Shown here: in pieces, positions 6,843 through 12,890 of the stretch
How the letters are laid out: each line of letters starts with the position of its first letter
Position numbering within the stretch: position 1 is the first letter of the stretch
NCBI GenBank assembly: GCA_002423905.1
Contig: DIVC01000045.1
Span: 1-12,890 of the forward strand
Origin: Idiomarina sp. UBA6142
GTDB taxonomy: Bacteria; Pseudomonadota; Gammaproteobacteria; Enterobacterales; Alteromonadaceae
Direction: 5' to 3'
Length of the DNA: 12,890 nt
The notes under the pieces: generated by a model
What the model saw: the letters and a program-made list of their open reading frames with translations, nothing else
Database searches by the model: none
Told to the model about the DNA's origin: nothing
Program-made: the position numbers and the translations under genes

Positions 6843-9341
6843 TTAGAAATTATAGCTTAAGCGGGTATAAATCAAACGGCCAGCGCGACCAAATGGCGAG
6901 TAGTTCGAATAAGGCGTATTGCCTGTACCATTCTGCGAAATTGGTGCTTCTACTGGGTAGGTATCAGCAATATTATCGATACCGACTGTCCAACGGAGGT
7001 TATCACTGATATTCCAGCGCGCCTCAATATCTGCAATGACCTTGGCATCCAAGACATAATCACTAGCAGCATTGTTGTTTGGCACTAACACATCGCCATA
7101 ACGGGTGGCACGGAAGGTTGCACCGAACTCACCGAAATTCCAGTCGGTGGTCAATGCAAATTTATTGTCTGGTGTGCCTTCTTCGAAGGTTTTGATATTC
7201 ACTCGACTAAACAATGATGGTGCTGGGCTAAGTGCCTCTAATACTGGAACACTTGGTACACGAGTCACTTTAGTATCGTTAAAGTTCGCTGCTAAAGTGA
7301 TATTGAATGAACCGATATTGTCAGTTACCCATGGGTAGTTAACAACCACATCCACACCTTGTGTTTCAGTATCAACACCATTGATGAAGAAACGACCACC
7401 ACCAGAGCCAATAAAGCCCTGATTTTGAAGATACTGACGTACGTTCGGTGCGGTCAAGTTTTCTGACAACACGATACGGTCGTCGACATCAATACGGTAT
7501 GCATCAATGGTAATATTAGCACCGCCGATCTTAAACGCTACACCCAACGAGTAGTTAAATGAGTCTTCAGCGTCTAGTGGTTTAGCTCCTAGGGCAATAG
7601 CGACTGGGTCGTCAACAGCAAAGGTAGTGATATCAAACGGTACACCACCAATGAAGTTAGTAGAGGTGGTAGTGAAGTACTGCTGTTGCAATGATGGCGC
7701 ACGGAAGCCGTTCTGAATCGAACCGCGAATTGCAAAATCATCACTGACATCGTAGCGTCCAGCGACTTTACCAGTCATGTTGCTGCCAAAATCAGAATAA
7801 TTTTCAGCACGTAACGCAACCGATGCGAGGAATTTCTCAGTCACGTTGGCTTCAAGATCTAGATATACACCAACTGCAGTGCGACTTTCATCGAGCTCAT
7901 TCTCTGGGCGGAAGCCTGGGAATACCTGAGCACCAGAAGCCGTTGGCGAACCATTCAACAACACCCCACCATTCCGATAAGAATCTGGTTCACCAGCGAA
8001 AATACTGTAAGCTTCGCGACGTGCTTCAATACCCGCGGCAACGCTCAAATCTGAATACAACCCATCAACAGTGACGAAACGTGCACCTGACAGGTTTAAT
8101 ACCAATTGGTTGTAATCAAAACCACCGGCATAAAATTCAGTTTTACTAGTCGGTCCAATGGAACGGTTAACGGTGTTAATAACGTCGAAGGACATTTTAT
8201 TGCTACCGTATACCAAAGAGGCATCCATGTCCCAAGCACCCTGAACCCATTCATAGCCAACTGCAGCGGACAAGTCATCCACGGTTGGTGCAATTAATGG
8301 TAAGAAGCCGTCTGGATACACTTCAATGACGTTACGTTCATCGAGAGCGCGGCGATAAAAGCCACCGGAGACCGCTTCACGTTTTTGATAGCCGGCCCAA
8401 CCGTAGAGCTTGCCGCCATCAAGATCCATACCGGCATTGGCAAACAAGGTCGTTTGTTCAACTTCCGGCTCACCATACCATGCGTTAAAACGCTCGATGG
8501 TGGCTTCGCGCGGATCGTATGCGCCACCAGGTAGCAATGGATACTGTTGACGCACATCATAACCACCACGCTCGGTACGATCGGCATCTTTATATTCAAA
8601 CGATAGCGTTACGAAACCAGTATTTCCAAGCTCAAGGCCTTTCCAGCCTGATAGCGTTAGGGTGTCACCGTCAGTGCGGCTGCGACTAATTGGGTTGGGC
8701 GCTGACCAGTTGGCGCCGGCCGGAATACTGCCGGTAGGGATGGTATATTTGGTGTCACGATAACTGTAGCCCAAAGTAACGTTGCCACCATCGCTGGCTT
8801 CTCGTAGTTTTACGTTAAGTACTCCGGCGATAGCGTCTGAACCATACTGCGCCGACGCACCATCACGTAATACCTCGACGGAGCCTACAGCACCCATTGG
8901 AATGCTGTTTAAGTCGACTGCTGAGGAACCACGACCGATAGTGCCGTTGACGTTGACTAAAGCAGCTGAATGACGACGTTTACCATTCACCAACACTAAC
9001 GATTGGTCAGGTGACAGACCACGCAAGGTGGCTGGACGAACGGTATCAGTACCATCGGCCAAACCTGGGCGTGGAAAGTTAAATGAAGGTAGTGCTGTGG
9101 CAAGTGCCTGATTCAGTTCGGTCGAGCCTGATTTGGCTAAATCATCGCCACTGATAATATCAACCGGCACGGCTGTTTCAGCAGCGGTACGGCCACTCAC
9201 GCGAGAACCGGTAACAGTAATTACTTCTGCATTTTGCTGAACTTCTTGCGCGTCTTGCGCTAAAGCTTGGCTGCTCATCGTTGGCACTAGCAGTACCGCA
9301 GATAAACTTAGTGCTAGAGGGCTTAACTTAAACGTTCGCAT
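6843..9341 (-). CDS. TonB-dependent outer-membrane receptor
   Basis: An 832-residue outer-membrane receptor that would import a ligand using energy from TonB-ExbBD. A signal peptide ends at ALA-Q (cleavage near residue 28). EVITVTGSR (39-47) fits a TonB box and plug start. The plug domain (about 50-175) shows the landmarks TLRGLSPDQSLVLVNGKRRH, VEVLRDGASAQYGSDAIAGV and VLNVKLR. The rest is a beta-barrel with the typical segment GSIQNGFRAPSLQQQYF and a final strand ending RLSYNF, with the terminal Phe needed for barrel assembly. The start has GGAG 7 nt upstream. The ligand cannot be read from sequence. A Fur-like sequence in the leader would favour an iron chelate, while the barrel type is also common among peptide, sugar and cobalamin receptors. 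The upstream SNF transporter gene is separated by its own terminator, so co-transcription is unlikely. Confidence 0.93.
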   Translation of the reverse strand: MRTFKLSPLALSLSAVLLVPTMSSQALAQDAQEVQQNAEVITVTGSRVSGRTAAETAVPVDIISGDDLAKSGSTELNQALATALPSFNFPRPGLADGTDTVRPATLRGLSPDQSLVLVNGKRRHSAALVNVNGTIGRGSSAVDLNSIPMGAVGSVEVLRDGASAQYGSDAIAGVLNVKLREASDGGNVTLGYSYRDTKYTIPTGSIPAGANWSAPNPISRSRTDGDTLTLSGWKGLELGNTGFVTLSFEYKDADRTERGGYDVRQQYPLLPGGAYDPREATIERFNAWYGEPEVEQTTLFANAGMDLDGGKLYGWAGYQKREAVSGGFYRRALDERNVIEVYPDGFLPLIAPTVDDLSAAVGYEWVQGAWDMDASLVYGSNKMSFDVINTVNRSIGPTSKTEFYAGGFDYNQLVLNLSGARFVTVDGLYSDLSVAAGIEARREAYSIFAGEPDSYRNGGVLLNGSPTASGAQVFPGFRPENELDESRTAVGVYLDLEANVTEKFLASVALRAENYSDFGSNMTGKVAGRYDVSDDFAIRGSIQNGFRAPSLQQQYFTTTSTNFIGGVPFDITTFAVDDPVAIALGAKPLDAEDSFNYSLGVAFKIGGANITIDAYRIDVDDRIVLSENLTAPNVRQYLQNQGFIGSGGGRFFINGVDTETQGVDVVVNYPWVTDNIGSFNITLAANFNDTKVTRVPSVPVLEALSPAPSLFSRVNIKTFEEGTPDNKFALTTDWNFGEFGATFRATRYGDVLVPNNNAASDYVLDAKVIADIEARWNISDNLRWTVGIDNIADTYPVEAPISQNGTGNTPYSNYSPFGRAGRLIYTRLSYNF

Positions 9342-9373
9342 AGCTTTTCTCCGAGTATGACTCTGTCAGCCTG

Positions 9374-9392
9374 GATTGTAATTATTGTTATC
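9374..9392. promoter_or_regulatory. Fur-like sequence in the receptor leader
   Basis: The 19-mer GATAACAATAATTACAATC (minus strand) matches 14 of 19 positions of the Fur consensus and is an imperfect inverted repeat. It lies 33-51 nt before the receptor ATG. Its AT-richness makes a chance match possible. Confidence 0.35.
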
Positions 9393-9459
9393 GATTCCTA
9401 GAGCTGGTTCAGTCGTTGTTGTTTGTTTTTATGACATCGTTACAGCGTGATGCTCGTTG

Positions 9460-9489
9460 TATATTTCGCTTGCTTGAATCATTTGTCAA
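9460..9489 (-). promoter_or_regulatory. Candidate promoter of the TonB-dependent receptor
   Basis: On the minus strand a perfect TTGACA (9484-9489) is followed after 18 nt by AATATA (9460-9465), a poor -10, with TATACA slightly further on. The implied leader is about 110 nt and contains the Fur-like sequence. The -35 is convincing but the -10 is not. Confidence 0.4.
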
Positions 9490-9542
9490 ATATGCTGACA
9501 TTATTTTTTACGAATAAATGACAATTTTAGTTTTTTAATCTT

Positions 9543-9575
9543 AAAAAAAAGCGCACCGAAGTGAGCTTTTTTTTT
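9543..9575 (-). terminator. Rho-independent terminator of the SNF transporter gene
   Basis: Read on the minus strand, an A-tract leads into AGC, one mismatch, CAC, a UUCG loop, GUG, one mismatch, GCU and then eight U residues (9543-9550). It begins 17 nt beyond the transporter stop. The loop is the same UUCG type as in the receptor terminator. Confidence 0.8.
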
Positions 9576-9592
9576 AATAACTCGTCTGATAA

Positions 9593-10939
9593 CTAACCAA
9601 AAATCATAAAGTAAGCCACAGCCGCAATCAATATCGGAGATAACAGCCCGGCGACAAAACGAAAGCCATACACCACCCACGTTGGACATTCTTTAATCAA
9701 TACTTCGCGTATTTGTGGCCAAATTTTCCAACCGACAAACACCGCCGCTAACATTCCTCCAAGGGGCATTAAAATATTGGAAGCGAGAAAGTCCATAATA
9801 TCGAATGGAGTTTTACCCAACATGGATAAATCACCCGCATAAACGCCAAAGGATAACGCGGCTGGAATGCCCAAAATCGTATAGTTACTGACGGCAACTA
9901 TAATAGTCGCTTTTTTCCGCGGTACATTGTATTCGTCAATCAAGAAAGCCACAGCGGGTTCAAGAATAGAAATCGACGAAGTGATTGCCGCAAATAACAA
10001 TAAACAGAAGAAGAGTACGGCAAGGAATTGACCACCGGCCATTTGCGCGAACAACGCTGGCATGGTAATGAAAGTCAAACCGGGCCCGGCTGCGGGGTCA
10101 ACACCAAAGGCAAAAACCGCTGGTAAAATAATTAAACCTGCTAATACTGCCGCCAACATGGCTAAGAAACCGATCCACAGCCCTGCACTGACAATACGCG
10201 TCTCACGATCAAGGTATGACCCATAGGCAATCATTAAACCGGCACCCACTGACAGCGAGAATACCGCTAAACCAAGGGCATCGAGTATCATGCGCACTGA
10301 TAACTTGCTCCAGTCTGGAGTCAGTAGATAGGCTAAACCTTCCATGGCGCCAGGCAGCGTTAAACTACGATAGACCAAAAATAACATCAGTACGAACAAG
10401 GTCGGCATCAAAATTTTACAAATTCGCTCAATGCCTGAATGCACCCCTGCTATCACAATCGAAGCGGTGATAAACAAGAATATCGCGGTAAAACCTAAGG
10501 CCGCAGAGGGGTCACCAATAAAACTGGTGAATTGGTCTTGCAACGCCGCGCCATCGGTTACCAAGATGTCACCACGCAGGGCTTCAATGATATAGGCTAT
10601 GGTCCAGCCACCAACCACTGAATAGAAGCCCAGTATCAGAAATACGCACAGCACCGCAATCCAACCAGCATAGTGCCATTTACCACCGCCCAAAGCGCGA
10701 TACGCCGACGTCGCTGATTTGCGTGCCCGGCGACCTATCATCATTTCTGACAACATCATCACCACGCCGACCGAAAATACACAGGCTAAATAGACCAGTA
10801 AGAACACCCCACCACCATTAGCGCCAGCAATGTATGGAAACTTCCAGATTGCGCCTAAGCCTACGGCAGAGCCTGAGGCAGCCAGAATGAATCCTATTTT
10901 AGAACCCCAGCTACCGCGACCATCGGTTGAACCCGTCAT
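9593..10939 (-). CDS. Sodium-dependent transporter, SNF/NSS (LeuT-fold) family
   Basis: A 448-residue inner-membrane symporter, probably taking up an amino acid with sodium. The TM1 signature reads GSAVGLGAIWKFPY (residues 23-36), followed by GANGGGVF. Aligned by eye with LeuT, A30 stands where LeuT has sodium-site Asn27, and K33 where LeuT has gate residue Arg30. Other family-like segments are FYSVVGGWTIAY (TM3) and FFCLLLFAAITSSISILEPAVAFLIDEY (TM8). Eleven hydrophobic segments can be counted, the usual number for bacterial members. The ATG at 10939 is preferred over one at 10945 because GAGAG lies 7 nt before it; the difference is two residues. It is divergent from the LiaF-like gene across 277 nt that hold a promoter and a phased repeat array. 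The substrate is unknown. Confidence 0.92.
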   Translation of the reverse strand: MTGSTDGRGSWGSKIGFILAASGSAVGLGAIWKFPYIAGANGGGVFLLVYLACVFSVGVVMMLSEMMIGRRARKSATSAYRALGGGKWHYAGWIAVLCVFLILGFYSVVGGWTIAYIIEALRGDILVTDGAALQDQFTSFIGDPSAALGFTAIFLFITASIVIAGVHSGIERICKILMPTLFVLMLFLVYRSLTLPGAMEGLAYLLTPDWSKLSVRMILDALGLAVFSLSVGAGLMIAYGSYLDRETRIVSAGLWIGFLAMLAAVLAGLIILPAVFAFGVDPAAGPGLTFITMPALFAQMAGGQFLAVLFFCLLLFAAITSSISILEPAVAFLIDEYNVPRKKATIIVAVSNYTILGIPAALSFGVYAGDLSMLGKTPFDIMDFLASNILMPLGGMLAAVFVGWKIWPQIREVLIKECPTWVVYGFRFVAGLLSPILIAAVAYFMIFG

Positions 10940-10980
10940 AATCATTCTCTCGTTGTTTATTGTGGTTTTACTGATGCAGC

Positions 10981-11010
10981 ACTGTAGAGGAAGTTTGCCC
11001 TAAATTGCAA
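10981..11010 (-). promoter_or_regulatory. Candidate promoter of the SNF transporter gene
   Basis: On the minus strand TTGCAA (11005-11010) and TACAGT (10981-10986) are 18 nt apart, each matching four of six consensus bases. The predicted start is near 10974, about 35 nt before the ATG. A non-ideal promoter with elements immediately upstream is what an activator-dependent promoter looks like. Confidence 0.45.
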
Positions 11011-11063
11011 TCCCAAATGGGAAAGTCGGTCCAATAATTGGGTTAAATAACGCCGCCATTGGG
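11011..11063. repeat. Three TGGG-centred elements phased at 21 bp
   Basis: Three related elements end in GGG at 11021, 11042 and 11063, exactly 21 bp apart. They read AAATGGG, AATTGGG and CATTGGG. The first is part of an inverted repeat, TCCCA-AA-TGGGA (11011-11022), and the second of CCAAT-A-ATTGG (11031-11041). The third has only one half. They directly adjoin the candidate -35 of the SNF gene, at about -42, -62 and -83 from its predicted start. They probably bind a regulator, identity unknown. Confidence 0.5.
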
Positions 11064-11173
11064 AAAATTCACCATTTTTTCGTGCTGCTCGACAACGGAC
11101 TGCATGTGTTTTCCTGATGATGCAAACAAAAACAATTAGTTACAGATTGGAACGATTCTTGCTTGGGTTTTGA

Positions 11174-11182
11174 TGCTACAGT
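11174..11182 (+). promoter_or_regulatory. Candidate extended -10 promoter for the DUF1707/LiaF-like gene
   Basis: TGCTACAGT combines the TGn extension with a -10 matching four of six bases, 34 nt before the ATG at 11217. No good -35 is present at 16-18 nt spacing, which an extended -10 can tolerate. Confidence 0.35.
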
Positions 11183-11216
11183 TTATTGATTCAACAACCT
11201 TACCCAAGGAGAGGTT

Positions 11217-11873
11217 ATGCCGGTTAAACTCGAAGACCGCCCGATTGAACAGGTGCGTGAAGAAGCCGTTGATAAGTTGATTGTTAATTACAGTCATGCG
11301 GTTATTTCTGCTGAAGCCTTTGAACGCAGGCTCGATGAAGCCATGGCTAGCAATTCTCACCAGCAGCTCGTGGCGCTGGTCAGTGACTTGCCCATGGCAG
11401 CGGACCACCGCTATGACGCCAGCAAAGAACGTTCATTTAGCCCCAAATATGCAGCCAGCGATAACACCGACGATGACAAAATTGTCAGTATTTTGGGTAA
11501 CAGCACCCGTGAAGGTGAATGGCTCGTACCAAAGCGTATCAAGGTCATTGATGTATTAGGTTCCAGCAAACTCGACTTCACTGACGCTATTTTTCAACAT
11601 CAACATATCGAAATTGAGATTTCTAACGTACTGGGCAGTATTGATATCTATGTACCGGAGAGCGTGAATGTCACGGTGAAGATGTTCAATATTATTGGCT
11701 CTTCGGAAAATTCAGCACCATCCATGGCTGGACGCCAAGCACCGCATATTACCATTAGTGGTTTTTCGGTACTTGGGTCACTCGATGTACAAGTAAAGCG
11801 CACGATGAAGGAAAAGTTCATGGCCTTTGCCAACAATCTTCGGGAAGCACTTGGAATGGAGCAAAAATCGTAA
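11217..11873 (+). CDS. DUF1707-type N-terminal domain with LiaF-like C-terminal domain
   Basis: A 218-residue soluble protein with no signal peptide or membrane helix. Residues about 5-60 (VREEAVDKLIVNYSHAVISA, then FERRLDEAMA) fit the helical DUF1707/SHOCT-like type. Residues about 88-195 resemble the C-terminal domain of LiaF, a protein that in Firmicutes restrains the LiaRS cell-envelope stress system. Five short repeats are visible, centred on the pairs L93-G94, L114-G115, L139-G140, I160-G161 and L187-G188, each followed by an alternating beta pattern. This suggests a small beta-solenoid. Unlike LiaF it has no transmembrane part, so any membrane role would need a partner. The start has AAGGAG 5 nt upstream. 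The lipoprotein gene begins 14 nt after its stop, so they form one unit. The function is unknown; an envelope-stress role is inference from the LiaF resemblance. Confidence 0.8.
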   Translation: MPVKLEDRPIEQVREEAVDKLIVNYSHAVISAEAFERRLDEAMASNSHQQLVALVSDLPMAADHRYDASKERSFSPKYAASDNTDDDKIVSILGNSTREGEWLVPKRIKVIDVLGSSKLDFTDAIFQHQHIEIEISNVLGSIDIYVPESVNVTVKMFNIIGSSENSAPSMAGRQAPHITISGFSVLGSLDVQVKRTMKEKFMAFANNLREALGMEQKS

Positions 11874-11887
11874 CCTGAGGTAACTAA

Positions 11888-12229
11888 GTGGTGATACGAC
11901 GCGCTGTACTCGTGATGCTTGTGGGGCTAGTTTTTCTCGCCGGTTGTTCAGCCAACGATTGGCGTAATGCCTCGCGTGAACCGGCTGGGATTGCAACCCC
12001 AGCAACTAGCCCTGAGGCGGTGATTGAGGTATTTGCCGCAGATGCCTACGGTTGGCGCGGCATTGTTGCCGTGCATACATGGATTGCCGTTAAACCTGCC
12101 AATGCGAATGAATATACCGCATTGCCAGGCCCCAACAGCAATACCTTCCCTGCTTGGATAGCGCGCGCAGTACCGGAACTCGGTCTCGAGCTACCATTCA
12201 GTGCTATCGGCAAAGGCTACATCGATTAA
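11888..12229 (+). CDS. DUF3750-like lipoprotein, internally and C-terminally shortened
   Basis: A 113-residue lipoprotein. The signal peptide ends in lipobox LAGC with Cys20 lipidated and Ser next, favouring the outer membrane. The mature part matches DUF3750 proteins as I remember them: DWRNASREPAG (24-34), VIEVFAADAYGWRG with AVHTWIAVKP, then PGPNSNTFPAWIARAVPELG and AIGKGY near the end. Full-length relatives are about twice this size. They carry roughly 60-80 residues between the WIAVKP and PGPNSNTF segments and a C-terminal part after IGK. Both are absent here, yet the frame stays open. So this is either a minimal form or a decaying gene after an in-frame deletion and loss of the end. The GTG at 11888 has GAGG 7 nt upstream; GTG at 11891 is an alternative. 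It is co-transcribed with the LiaF-like gene. The function of DUF3750 is unknown to me. Confidence 0.65.
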   Translation: MVIRRAVLVMLVGLVFLAGCSANDWRNASREPAGIATPATSPEAVIEVFAADAYGWRGIVAVHTWIAVKPANANEYTALPGPNSNTFPAWIARAVPELGLELPFSAIGKGYID

Positions 12230-12244
12230 AAACCACAAATCATG

Positions 12245-12272
12245 ACCTGTTCCGCCTGCGGGCGGTTCAGGT
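12245..12272 (+). terminator. GC-rich hairpin between the lipoprotein and the OsmC-YcaO gene
   Basis: ACCTG-TT-CCGCC and GGCGG-TT-CAGGT pair around a TGCG loop, leaving a symmetric TT/TT internal loop. It lies 15 nt beyond the lipoprotein stop. No U-tract follows, so it may be a weak or Rho-assisted terminator or a REP-like element. Its right arm overlaps the -35 region of the next promoter. Confidence 0.4.
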
Positions 12273-12284
12273 GGTGCCAATAAG

Positions 12285-12293
12285 TGCTATAAT
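12285..12293 (+). promoter_or_regulatory. Extended -10 promoter of the OsmC-YcaO gene
   Basis: TGCTATAAT joins a perfect TATAAT (12288-12293) to the TGn extension. The -35 is poor (TTCAGG, 16 nt upstream), as is common with extended -10 promoters. Transcription should start near 12300, leaving a leader of about 55 nt. Confidence 0.75.
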
Positions 12294-12354
12294 TGCCCGC
12301 TCTACACAATGATTCAACGGCAGTTGCGCGCTAGCGCTTACCAAGGCACCCATC

Positions 12355-12890
12355 ATGGAAATTAAAGTTAACTTTCTCGATAATCTGCGGCTTGAAGCCA
12401 AGTTTGATGACTTCACCGTAATCACCGACCAGCCAATTCGCTATAAAGGTGATGGTTCGGCGCCGAGTCCGTTTGACTATTTCCTTGCCTCATCAGCACT
12501 TTGCGCCGCCTATTTCGTCAAGGTGTACTGCCTAGCGCGCAATATTTCAACCGACAACATTCGCTTGTCGCAGAACAACATTGTCGACCCAGAAAATCGT
12601 TACAACCAAATTTTCAAAATTCAGGTTGAATTGCCGGAAGACATGTCGGCGCGCGACCGCGAGGGTATTTTGCGTTCTATCGACCGCTGTACCGTCAAAA
12701 AGGTGGTACAAACCGGACCAGAGTTTCAAATCGAAACCGTTGCCAACCTTGACGAAGATGCTCAGGCACTGCTGATGGGCAGCGCAAGCCCAGATCAACA
12801 AACTTATATTGAAGGTAAAGATCTACCGCTAGAACAAACCATTGCCAATATGACCAGCATGCTGGCCGAGCTGGGAATGAAAATCGAGAT
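12355..12890 (+). CDS. ycaO: OsmC-YcaO fusion protein, N-terminal part (cut by window end)
   Basis: The first 178 residues of a longer protein; the frame is still open at the last base. Residues about 1-140 are an OsmC-type domain. They include DGSAPSPFDYFLASSALC with C50, and DRCTVKKVVQTGPEF with C112, the positions of the thiol pair that reduces organic hydroperoxides in OsmC proteins. C59 is an extra cysteine. From about residue 151, YIEGKDLPLEQTIANM and LAELGMKIE resemble the start of E. coli YcaO (FIPGKDAALEDSIARF). This identifies the OsmC-YcaO fusion found in many gammaproteobacteria, usually about 730 residues. YcaO domains activate amide backbones with ATP; E. coli YcaO is linked to RimO-dependent methylthiolation of ribosomal protein S12. 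The start has AAGG 8 nt upstream and a strong promoter. The ATP-binding residues lie outside the window. Confidence 0.88.
   Translation, partial: MEIKVNFLDNLRLEAKFDDFTVITDQPIRYKGDGSAPSPFDYFLASSALCAAYFVKVYCLARNISTDNIRLSQNNIVDPENRYNQIFKIQVELPEDMSARDREGILRSIDRCTVKKVVQTGPEFQIETVANLDEDAQALLMGSASPDQQTYIEGKDLPLEQTIANMTSMLAELGMKIE

Noticed and set aside
7823..8599. Overlapping open frames inside the TonB-dependent receptor (plus 7823-8074 and 8106-8297, minus 8096-8293 and 8294-8599)
   Set aside because: They are shadows of the receptor, whose frame is continuous with plug and barrel motifs throughout. None has a ribosome site or family motif.
9501..9689. Minus-strand 62-residue frame spanning the SNF terminator
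   Set aside because: It runs through the terminator A/T tracts, which supply its Lys/Phe-rich tail, and starts inside the transporter gene.
11147..11176. Possible sigma-E-type promoter (GGAAC) before the LiaF-like gene
   Set aside because: GGAACGA resembles the -35, but the -10 expected 16-17 nt further on (TCnnA) is not present.
12245..12272. Hairpin as evidence of a REP/BIME array or mobile element
   Set aside because: Only one imperfect copy is seen in the window and there are no flanking repeats, so it is kept only as a hairpin or weak terminator.
213..12890. A functional link between the RimK-like ligase and the OsmC-YcaO protein through ribosomal protein modification
   Set aside because: The genes are about 10.6 kb apart with unrelated genes between them, and the RimK-like protein is of the RLAN type, not the S6-modifying type.

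Overview
The window looks like a chromosomal segment of a marine-type gammaproteobacterium, with Alteromonadales or Idiomarinaceae as my best guess. This rests on protein character (RcsF-like lipoprotein, OsmC-YcaO fusion, RLAN-type RimK ligase, large TonB receptor), moderate GC and gammaproteobacterial promoter elements. I could run no search, so taxonomy and family names come from recognising motifs. I see no tRNA, rRNA, CRISPR array, insertion sequence or phage gene. Genes are dense and no gap exceeds 300 bases.

Left part (1-5400). A short C-terminal coding fragment enters from the edge. It is followed by a two-gene unit, an RLAN-type RimK ATP-grasp ligase overlapping a GNAT acetyltransferase by 11 nt, which probably acts as an amino-acid or peptide modification pair. 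Facing it on the minus strand is an RcsF-like envelope-sensor lipoprotein followed 20 nt later by a cysteine synthase-family enzyme. Then come an AI-2E-family permease (minus) and, divergent from it, an Mpo1-like (DUF962) membrane protein.

Middle part (5400-9600). A di-heme cytochrome c peroxidase is transcribed leftwards from a promoter carrying a perfect FNR-type site, which implies oxygen-responsive control. Upstream of it are a small two-helix membrane protein and a long TonB-dependent receptor. A strong terminator separates these two, and a Fur-like sequence lies in the receptor leader.

Right part (9590-12890). A sodium-dependent SNF-family amino-acid transporter (minus) is divergent from a DUF1707/LiaF-like cytoplasmic protein. 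Its upstream region holds three TGGG-centred elements spaced exactly 21 bp apart, directly behind a plausible -35 box. The LiaF-like gene is followed by a lipoprotein that appears to be a DUF3750 protein lacking its middle and its end. The window closes inside an OsmC-YcaO fusion gene driven by a textbook extended -10 promoter.

The most interesting items are the RimK/GNAT pair, the phased operator array, the shortened DUF3750 lipoprotein, the RcsF-like protein with conserved cysteine spacing, and the FNR-controlled peroxidase promoter. I did not find a convincing wholly new defence or mobile system.
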